From positions 1-28,976 of the forward strand of contig JACMOT010000152.1 of the NCBI GenBank assembly GCA_014377915.1: a stretch of 28,976 bases of DNA, written 5' to 3'. A model generated the notes under the pieces. That model had not been told where the DNA came from, searched no databases, and worked only from the letters and a program-made list of their open reading frames with translations. This DNA comes from Tardiphaga sp. Lineage in GTDB: Bacteria > Pseudomonadota > Alphaproteobacteria > Rhizobiales > Xanthobacteraceae. Positions 23,628 through 28,976 of this stretch are shown piece after piece. Made by a program: the position numbers and the translations under genes. How positions within the stretch are numbered: the stretch's first letter is position 1; each line of letters begins with the position of its first letter.

Positions 23628-24713
23628 ATGGCCCGCATCGATCTCGTCGATCTCGCGCATTCCTACGACGGCAATTCCGCCGATCCGGACTCCTATGCGC
23701 TGAAGCCGGTCTCGATGACCTGGCGACAGGGCGGGGCCTATGCGTTGCTCGGGCCCAGCGGCTGTGGCAAGACCTCGCTGCTCAACTTGATCTCCGGCAT
23801 TGTCACGCCGTCGCGCGGCAAGATCCTGTTCGACGGCACCGACATTACGCGGCTGTCGACGCAGCAGCGCAACATCGCCCAGGTGTTCCAGTTTCCGGTG
23901 ATCTACGACACCATGACGGTCGGCGAGAACCTCGCCTTCCCGTTGAAGAACCGCGGCCTGGCAAAGCCCGAAATCGAGCGACGCGTCGCCGAGATCGCGG
24001 GGTTGCTTGACCTCACGCCCTATCTGAACCGCAAGGCGACCCGGCTCACCGCCGACGCCAAGCAGAAGATTTCGCTGGGCCGTGGCCTGGTGCGCTCCGA
24101 CGTCGCCGCCGTCCTGTTCGACGAACCGCTGACGGTGATCGATCCGGCGCTGAAGTGGGAGCTGCGCTCCAAGTTGAAGGCGCTGCACCGCGCGCTCGAC
24201 CTCACCATGATCTACGTCACCCACGACCAGACCGAAGCGCTGACCTTCGCCGATACGGTGGTGGTGATGCATGATGGCCGCGTCGTGCAGGCGGGCACCC
24301 CGCAGCAATTGTTCGACCGGCCCGAGCATACATTTGTCGGCTACTTCATAGGCTCGCCCGGCATGAACATCGTGTCGGCGGATGTTCGCGGCCGCGAGGC
24401 CGTGGTCGGTGGCCACAATATCCCGCTGCGGCGCAGCTATGACCACCTGCCGCCCGGTGCGAAGATCGAGGTCGGGGTCCGTCCGGAATTCGTCCATGTG
24501 CAGCCGCCGGCCGCCGGGCTTTTGTCGGCGCATATTGAGCGCATCGATGATCTCGGCCGCGTCCGCTTTGCCCGCGTTCGGGTCGGAGATGCCAAGTTTT
24601 CAGCGCGCGTGCCGGCGGGATTTTCTCCGGCGGGCACCGAGGTTGGGCTGGTGTTCGATTCATCGCGGGTCCACATTTATGCCGACAGCCATCTCGTTGA
24701 AGGGACTGCGTGA
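23628..24713 (+). CDS. glpT: Glycerol ABC importer ATPase GlpT
   Basis: This 361-residue MalK-type ABC ATPase carries a canonical Walker A GPSGCGKT (42-49), Q88, Walker B VLFDEP (D165, E166) and switch histidine H199 in VTHDQTEA. A C-terminal TOBE-type domain follows from about residue 245. The ABC signature is degenerate: LTADA (140-144) replaces LSGGQ. This is the mirror image of GlpS, which keeps LSGGQ but has an altered Walker A and no switch histidine. It lies 11 bases after glpS and overlaps glpP by one base (TGATG), as expected of subunits made in fixed ratio. This glpT is not the MFS glycerol-3-phosphate antiporter of E. coli that has the same symbol. Confidence 0.92.
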   Translation: MARIDLVDLAHSYDGNSADPDSYALKPVSMTWRQGGAYALLGPSGCGKTSLLNLISGIVTPSRGKILFDGTDITRLSTQQRNIAQVFQFPVIYDTMTVGENLAFPLKNRGLAKPEIERRVAEIAGLLDLTPYLNRKATRLTADAKQKISLGRGLVRSDVAAVLFDEPLTVIDPALKWELRSKLKALHRALDLTMIYVTHDQTEALTFADTVVVMHDGRVVQAGTPQQLFDRPEHTFVGYFIGSPGMNIVSADVRGREAVVGGHNIPLRRSYDHLPPGAKIEVGVRPEFVHVQPPAAGLLSAHIERIDDLGRVRFARVRVGDAKFSARVPAGFSPAGTEVGLVFDSSRVHIYADSHLVEGTA

Positions 24714-25615
24714 TGGACAAGACGATCAACCAGAAGGCCTGGTTCCTGGTGCTGCCGGTGTTTCTGGTCGTGGCGTTCTCGGCCGTGCTGCCGCTGATGA
24801 CCGTGGTCAACTATTCGATCCAGGACACGTTCGGCAACAACCAGTTTTTCTGGAACGGCGCCGGCTGGTTCAAGGAACTGCTCGATCCGTCCAGCGATCT
24901 CGGCGGTCGCTTCTACGCCTCGCTGTGGCGCAATCTGGCTTTCTCGGCGATCATTCTGGCCATCGAGGTGCCGCTCGGCATCATCGTCGCGCTGTCGATG
25001 CCGCGTGATGGCTGGCGGGTTGCCGCCTGCCTGGTGATCATGGCGCTGCCATTGCTAATTCCATGGAACGTGGTCGGCACCATCTGGCAGATTTTCGGCC
25101 GGCCGGACATCGGCCTGCTCGGCTATACGCTGAACCATATCGGGATCGATTATAATTACGTCTCCAATGAATTCGACGCCTGGGCCACGGTGATCGTGAT
25201 GGATGTCTGGCACTGGACCAGCCTCGTCGCGCTGTTGTGCTATGCCGGGTTGAAGTCGATCCCTGACGCCTATTATCAGGCGGCACAGATCGATGGCGCC
25301 TCACGCTGGGCGGTATTCACGGCGATCCAGTTGCCGAAGCTCAACCGTGTGCTGCTGATCGGCGTATTGCTGCGATTCATGGACAGTTTCATGATCTATA
25401 CCGAACCCTTCGTGGTGACCGGCGGCGGGCCGGGCAATTCCACCACCTTCGTCTCGATCGAACTGGTCAAGATCGCGCTCGGCCAGTTCGACCTCGGCAA
25501 GGCCGCGGCGCTGTCGCTGGTCTACAATCTGATCATCCTCACCGTGTGCTGGGTGTTCTACACCGTGATGACCAATGCCGGCGCCGAGCGCAGGCCGCAC
25601 GAGGGAGCCGCCTGA
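24713..25615 (+). CDS. glpP: Glycerol ABC importer permease GlpP
   Basis: This 300-residue inner-membrane protein has about six hydrophobic segments, the first at residues 9-32. The EAA loop that docks the ATPases is seen in YYQAAQIDGASRWAVFTAIQLPKL. It resembles the MalF-type permeases of carbohydrate ABC importers and should pair with GlpQ. The ATG at 24713 shares a base with the glpT stop (TGATG), which fixes the start. The conserved stretch TEPFVVTGGGPGNSTTF after the EAA loop is typical of this family. Substrate assignment to glycerol (or glycerol-3-phosphate) comes from the operon, not from the permease sequence. Confidence 0.93.
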   Translation: MDKTINQKAWFLVLPVFLVVAFSAVLPLMTVVNYSIQDTFGNNQFFWNGAGWFKELLDPSSDLGGRFYASLWRNLAFSAIILAIEVPLGIIVALSMPRDGWRVAACLVIMALPLLIPWNVVGTIWQIFGRPDIGLLGYTLNHIGIDYNYVSNEFDAWATVIVMDVWHWTSLVALLCYAGLKSIPDAYYQAAQIDGASRWAVFTAIQLPKLNRVLLIGVLLRFMDSFMIYTEPFVVTGGGPGNSTTFVSIELVKIALGQFDLGKAAALSLVYNLIILTVCWVFYTVMTNAGAERRPHEGAA

Positions 25616-26421
25616 TGCATTCGATCCCCGGTCGACGCCTGATCCTGTCGGTTTATCTGATCTTCCTGCTGCTGCCGATCTACTGGCTCGTCAATATGAG
25701 CTTCAAGACCAATGGCGAGATCGTCTCGACCATGACGCTGTGGCCGCATCTGCCGACGCTGGAGAACTACACCCGCATCTTCACCGACGAGAGCTGGTAT
25801 TCCGGCTACATCAACTCGCTGAAATACGTCGTCATCAACACCGTGATCTCGATTTCCTTCGCGCTGCCGGCGGCCTACGCGTTCTCGCGCTACCGTTTTC
25901 TCGGCGACAAGCATCTGTTCTTCTGGCTGCTGTCGAACCGGATGGCGCCGCCGGCCGTCTACGCGCTGCCGTTCTTCAATCTGTATTCGGCGATCGGCCT
26001 GTTCGATACGCCATGGGCGGTGGCGCTGGCACACTGCCTCTTCAATGTGCCGTTGGCGGTGTGGATTCTGGAGGGCTTTGTCTCTGGCGTGCCGCGCGAG
26101 ATCGACGAGACCGCGTTCCTCGACGGCTATTCTTTTCCAAAATTCTTCGTCAAGATCCTGGTGCCGCTGATCGCCTCCGGCATCGGCGTGGCGGCGTTCT
26201 TCTGCTTCATGTTCTCCTGGGTCGAATTGCTGCTGGCGCGAACGCTGACGTCGGTAAATGCCAAGCCGATCTCGGCGGTGATGACGCGCACCGTCTCCGC
26301 CGCCGGCATGGACTGGGGTCTGCTCGCCGCCGCCGGCGTGCTCACCATCATCCCCGGCGCGTTGGTGATCTGGTTCGTCCGCAACTATATCGCGCGCGGT
26401 TTTGCGCTGGGGAGGGTGTAG
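25615..26421 (+). CDS. glpQ: Glycerol ABC importer permease GlpQ
   Basis: This 268-residue MalG-type permease has about six membrane segments, the first at residues 9-29 (LILSVYLIFLLLPIYWLVNM). An EAA loop is seen in REIDETAFLDGYSFPKFFVKILVPL. The ATG at 25615 overlaps the glpP stop by one base (TGATG). It would form the heterodimeric channel with GlpP. The symbol follows the rhizobial importer and should not be confused with the E. coli phosphodiesterase GlpQ. After its stop the run of overlapping genes is broken by a 133-base gap holding a palindromic repeat. Confidence 0.92.
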   Translation: MHSIPGRRLILSVYLIFLLLPIYWLVNMSFKTNGEIVSTMTLWPHLPTLENYTRIFTDESWYSGYINSLKYVVINTVISISFALPAAYAFSRYRFLGDKHLFFWLLSNRMAPPAVYALPFFNLYSAIGLFDTPWAVALAHCLFNVPLAVWILEGFVSGVPREIDETAFLDGYSFPKFFVKILVPLIASGIGVAAFFCFMFSWVELLLARTLTSVNAKPISAVMTRTVSAAGMDWGLLAAAGVLTIIPGALVIWFVRNYIARGFALGRV

Positions 26422-26451
26422 AAATGTTGATGCACCGACCTTGCCCCCGAG

Positions 26452-26535
26452 ATTGCGAGGAGCGAAGCGACGCGGCAATCCAGAGCGGCAAGGAAGCACT
26501 GGATTGTTTCGTCGCAAGTGCTCCTCGCAATGACG
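26452..26535. repeat. Intergenic palindromic repeat, family 2, copy A (inside the glp operon)
   Basis: The left arm ATTGCGAGGAGCGAAGCGAC with GGCAATCCAG (26452-26483) is matched by the inverted right arm CTGGATTGTTTCGTCGCAAG with CTCCTCGCAATGACG (26499-26535) around a 15-base loop. A second copy lies at 28795-28912. It fills most of the glpQ-glpU gap and would form a long hairpin in the operon mRNA. Palindromes with ATTGCGAGGAGC and GCAATCCAG ends are, to my knowledge, widespread in Bradyrhizobium and Rhodopseudomonas genomes. Confidence 0.85.
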
Positions 26536-26554
26536 GTCGCGGGAGCCTGTAGCC

Positions 26555-26884
26555 ATGGAAAACATTGCATGGATGGCCTGGACGCTGCCGACGGCGATTT
26601 TCTTCGCGTTGCTGGCGATGACGCTGGGCACGATGACCTGGCTGGCGGTCGCTTATCCCGAGGCCGAGCGCGTCGGGATCCTGCGCATTCCGACCACGCG
26701 CGGCGACCGGCTGTTTGTCTCGCTGATCACGGCGGCCATCATTCATCTGCTGTGGATCGGCTTCATCGGTACCGATGCGCTCACGACACTGCCGGTCGGC
26801 GAGGAGGCAATTGAAATCTCGAGCCTGTGGCTCGCGACACTGATTTCGTTTGGCACGGGCGCGGCGCTCTTTCGCACGGTCTGA
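26555..26884 (+). CDS. glpU: DUF2160 small membrane protein of the glycerol importer locus, GlpU
   Basis: This 109-residue protein has three predicted membrane helices (about residues 8-30, 53-72 and 90-107) and matches the DUF2160 family of small integral membrane proteins (MAWTLPTAIFFALLAMTLGTMTWLAVAYPE, shown here in outline only by its first helix). The family is found almost only next to this type of ABC importer and corresponds to GlpU in the rhizobial locus. Its job is unknown; an accessory membrane subunit or assembly factor is plausible. The ATG at 26555 is preceded by GGGAG at 9 bases, immediately after the palindromic repeat. The gap to glpV is 59 bases. Confidence 0.88.
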   Translation: MENIAWMAWTLPTAIFFALLAMTLGTMTWLAVAYPEAERVGILRIPTTRGDRLFVSLITAAIIHLLWIGFIGTDALTTLPVGEEAIEISSLWLATLISFGTGAALFRTV

Positions 26885-26902
26885 CAGGCGAAGAAGACCA
26901 GG

Positions 26903-26919
26903 CCCGGGAGCAACCCGGG
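26903..26919 (+). other. Small hairpin before glpV
   Basis: CCCGGG at 26903-26908 and CCCGGG at 26914-26919 can pair around AGCAA, about 15 bases ahead of the strong GGAGGAA ribosome binding site of glpV. Hairpins at this place can protect the mRNA of abundant binding proteins; here that is only a guess. Confidence 0.25.
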
Positions 26920-26943
26920 GCTGCAACGACAACGGAGGAAGCA

Positions 26944-28740
26944 ATGAAGCACCTGACGAGACAAGGCGGGCGTGCATCCACGGCGCGCCTGATGACGATG
27001 ACCAGTTCGGCGGCGCTGATCGCGGCGTCGCTGACGATGACCGCGCCGGCCTTGGCCGACGATGCCGCCGCGCAACGCTGGATCGACACCGAATTCCAGC
27101 CCTCGACGCTGTCCAAGGCCGACCAGCTCAAGGAACTGCAGTGGTTCGCGAAAGCCGCCGAGCCGTTCAAGGGCATGGAGATCAATGTCGTCTCCGAGAC
27201 GCTGACGACGCATGAATATGAATCCAAGACGCTGGCCAAGGCGTTCTCGGAACTGACCGGTATCAAGCTCAAGCACGATCTGCTGCAGGAAGGCGATGTG
27301 GTCGAGAAGCTGCAGACCCAGATGCAGTCCGGCAAGAATGTCTATGACGGCTGGATCAATGATTCCGATCTGATCGGCACGCATTTCCGCTATGGCCAGA
27401 CCATCGCGCTGTCCGACTACATGACCGGCGAAGGCAAGGACGTCACCGATCCCAGCCTGGATCTCAGCGACTTCATCGGCACTTCCTTCACCACCGGGCC
27501 GGACAAGAAGCTGTACCAGCTTCCGGTCCAGCAATTCGCCAACCTTTACTGGTTCCGGTACGACTGGTTTGCCAATCCCGAGTACAAGTCGAAGTTCAAG
27601 GCCAAATACGGCTATGATCTCGGCGTCCCGGTGAACTGGTCGGCCTATGAGGACATCGCCGAGTTCTTCACCAACGACATCAAGCAGATCAACGGCGTCA
27701 AGGTCTATGGTCACATGGACTATGGCAAGAAGGACCCGTCGCTGGGCTGGCGTTTCACCGACGCCTGGCTGTCGATGGCCGGCAATGGCGACAAGGGGCT
27801 TCCGAACGGCCTCCCCGTTGATGAATGGGGCGTGCGCATGGAAGGCTGCCGTCCGGTCGGCTCGTCGGTCGAACGCGGTGGCGACACCAACGGTCCGGCG
27901 GCCGTCTATTCGATCGTCAAATATCTCGACTGGATGAAGAAATATGCCCCGCCGCAGGCGCAGGGCATGACCTTCTCGGAATCCGGTCCGGTGCCGGCGC
28001 AGGGCAACGTGGCCCAGCAGGTGTTCTGGTATACCGCCTTCACCGCCGACATGGTGAAGCCGGGCCTCGCAGTCATGAACGATGACGGTACGCCGAAGTG
28101 GCGGATGGCGCCGTCGCCGCATGGCTCGTACTGGAAAGAAGGTATGAAGCTCGGCTATCAGGACGTCGGTTCGGCAACCCTGCTGAAGTCGACGCCGGCG
28201 GACCGCCGCAAGGCGGCATGGCTGTATCTGCAGTTCATCACCTCGAAGACGGTGAGCCTGAAGAAGAGCCATGTCGGTCTCACCTTCATCCGTGAGTCCG
28301 ATATCTGGGACAAGTCGTTCACCGAGCGTGCGCCGAAGCTCGGCGGTCTGGTCGAGTTTTATCGCTCGCCGGCCCGCGTGCAGTGGTCGCCGACCGGCAA
28401 CAACATCCCGGACTATCCGAAACTGGCGCAGCTGTGGTGGCAGAACATCGGCGATGCGTCGTCCGGTGCGAAGACCCCGCAGGCGGCGATGGATTCGCTG
28501 GCGGCGGCGCAGGATTCGGTGCTCGAGCGACTTGAACGATCGAAAGTTCAGGGCGATTGCGGACCGAAGCTGAACAAGAAGGAGACGGCGGAATACTGGT
28601 ACGCCAAATCCGCCAAGGACGGCAACATCGCGCCGCAGCGCAAGCTGGCCAATGAGAAGCCGAAGGGCGAGACGATCGACTACGACACGCTGATCAAATC
28701 GTGGCCGGCGTCGCCGCCGCAGAAGCGCGCGGCGAACTGA
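26944..28740 (+). CDS. glpV: Glycerol ABC importer periplasmic binding protein GlpV
   Basis: This 598-residue extracellular solute-binding protein is longer than typical sugar-binding proteins (about 420). It begins with a basic stretch and a hydrophobic signal (SSAALIAASLTMTAPALA, likely cleaved before DDAAAQRW). The mature part opens with FKGMEINVVSETLTTHEYES, a cluster I binding-protein pattern, and continues with YDGWINDSDLIGTHFRY and LYQLPVQQFANLYWFRYDWF. The ATG at 26944 is fixed by GGAGGAA five bases... upstream and by the signal peptide. It would capture glycerol, or a related polyol or phosphate, in the periplasm and hand it to GlpP/GlpQ. It is the last gene before an intrinsic terminator, so the operon ends here. 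Confidence 0.93.
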   Translation: MKHLTRQGGRASTARLMTMTSSAALIAASLTMTAPALADDAAAQRWIDTEFQPSTLSKADQLKELQWFAKAAEPFKGMEINVVSETLTTHEYESKTLAKAFSELTGIKLKHDLLQEGDVVEKLQTQMQSGKNVYDGWINDSDLIGTHFRYGQTIALSDYMTGEGKDVTDPSLDLSDFIGTSFTTGPDKKLYQLPVQQFANLYWFRYDWFANPEYKSKFKAKYGYDLGVPVNWSAYEDIAEFFTNDIKQINGVKVYGHMDYGKKDPSLGWRFTDAWLSMAGNGDKGLPNGLPVDEWGVRMEGCRPVGSSVERGGDTNGPAAVYSIVKYLDWMKKYAPPQAQGMTFSESGPVPAQGNVAQQVFWYTAFTADMVKPGLAVMNDDGTPKWRMAPSPHGSYWKEGMKLGYQDVGSATLLKSTPADRRKAAWLYLQFITSKTVSLKKSHVGLTFIRESDIWDKSFTERAPKLGGLVEFYRSPARVQWSPTGNNIPDYPKLAQLWWQNIGDASSGAKTPQAAMDSLAAAQDSVLERLERSKVQGDCGPKLNKKETAEYWYAKSAKDGNIAPQRKLANEKPKGETIDYDTLIKSWPASPPQKRAAN

Positions 28741-28760
28741 GGCGAACGACGAATAAGCAA

Positions 28761-28788
28761 AAGGCCGGGAGTGATCCCGGCCTTTTAT
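28761..28788 (+). terminator. Intrinsic terminator of the glp operon
   Basis: AAGGCCGGGA (28761-28770) and TCCCGGCCTT (28775-28784) form a 10-base-pair stem with a GTGA loop, followed by TTATTA, 20 bases after the glpV stop. This is a textbook rho-independent terminator. Confidence 0.92.
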
Positions 28789-28794
28789 TACTGT

Positions 28795-28912
28795 CGTCAT
28801 TGCGAGGAGCCCTTGCGACGAAGCAATCCAGTTCTTGCTTGTGGCTCTCTGGATTGCCGCGACGCTTCGTCAAGGGGAAAGCCAATTGGCTTTCCCTGAC
28901 CTCGCAACGACG
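28795..28912. repeat. Intergenic palindromic repeat, family 2, copy B, with an inserted palindrome
   Basis: The left arm CGTCATTGCGAGGAGCCCTT then GCGACGAAGCAATCCAG (28795-28831) pairs with a right arm starting CTGGATTGCCGCGACGCTTC at 28849 and ending CCTCGCAACGACG at 28912. The right arm is longer because it holds a perfect 22-base palindrome at 28875-28896, each half being GGGAAAGCCAA or its complement. It sits between the glp terminator and a converging gene. Confidence 0.8.
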
Positions 28913-28928
28913 TGGATACCGCGGCGTG

Positions 28929-28976
28929 CTACTCCGCCGCCTGCTTGACTTCGGCCAGCGTCGGGTAGTCCGTATA
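28929..28976 (-). CDS. C-terminal end of an unidentified gene (cut by window edge)
   Basis: The minus strand is open from the window edge to a TAG at 28929-28931 and encodes YTDYPTLAEVKQAAE, a composition typical of a soluble protein's C-terminal helix. Only 15 codons are visible, so no family is assigned. It converges on the glp operon. Confidence 0.4.
   Translation of the reverse strand, partial: YTDYPTLAEVKQAAE

Noticed and set aside
24713..26421. Possible gene symbols ugpA/ugpE for the two permeases
   Set aside because: The small DUF2160 gene, the unusual ATPase pair and the order S-T-P-Q-U-V fit the rhizobial glycerol importer better than the Ugp glycerol-3-phosphate system, which has a single UgpC ATPase.
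26743..28800. Minus-strand open frame of 685 codons opposite glpV
   Set aside because: It covers glpU, glpV, the terminator hairpin and part of a repeat, and has arginine/leucine-rich composition with no domain, so it is a mirror of glpV codon bias.
1..28976. CRISPR arrays, tRNA or rRNA genes, integrase or transposase genes, attachment sites
   Set aside because: No tandem spaced repeats, cloverleaf-like conserved arms, rRNA segments or mobile-element proteins were recognised by reading; the inverted repeats found are isolated palindromes.

Overview
The window looks like chromosomal DNA of a GC-rich alphaproteobacterium, most likely Bradyrhizobium, Rhodopseudomonas or a relative (Nitrobacteraceae). 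This is inferred from codon use, from a rhizobial-type glycerol ABC operon, and from two families of palindromic intergenic repeats that I associate with this group. No rRNA, tRNA, CRISPR array, insertion sequence or phage gene was seen. Genes are closely packed, and no stretch over 300 bases lacks a gene.

Layout. 1-3.8 kb: the N-terminal part of the Tex RNA-binding protein (minus strand), a small DUF433 antitoxin-like gene followed by a toxin-like gene that appears frameshifted, a YegD-type Hsp70-like ATPase, a palindromic repeat and a TetR-family regulator. 3.9-7.4 kb: a fumarylacetoacetase-family hydrolase and an orphan periplasmic Bug/TctC receptor on the minus strand, divergent from an ACS-type MFS carrier. 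This is probably a small organic-acid uptake and breakdown module of unknown substrate. 7.6-13.2 kb: an RND efflux operon (lipoprotein adaptor, inner-membrane pump, TetR regulator, flavin-reductase-like protein) with palindromes in its leader and a strong hairpin at its end. 13.4-19.7 kb: fatty acid beta-oxidation, with a FadE-type acyl-CoA dehydrogenase, a FadI-like thiolase, a FadJ-like hydratase/dehydrogenase and an acyl-CoA thioesterase. A repeat lies between fadE and the thiolase gene. 19.8 kb: a 68-residue protein of unknown function.

20.0-28.8 kb: a complete glycerol/glycerol-3-phosphate locus. It holds a DeoR-type repressor (glpR), glycerol-3-phosphate dehydrogenase (glpD), and the ABC importer glpS-T-P-Q-U-V: two ATPases, two permeases, a small DUF2160 membrane protein and a periplasmic binding protein. 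It ends in an intrinsic terminator. No glycerol kinase gene is present in the window. A second palindromic repeat family lies inside this operon (between glpQ and glpU) and again just after it. The window closes with the last 15 codons of an unidentified minus-strand gene.

Most of the window is ordinary metabolism and transport, and I found no clear undescribed system. The observations most worth checking are: the two glycerol ABC ATPases have complementary motif losses, predicting one consensus and one degenerate ATP site; a perfect 20-base palindrome covers the adaptor gene's ribosome binding site; the toxin partner appears decayed; and palindromic repeats sit inside two metabolic gene clusters.
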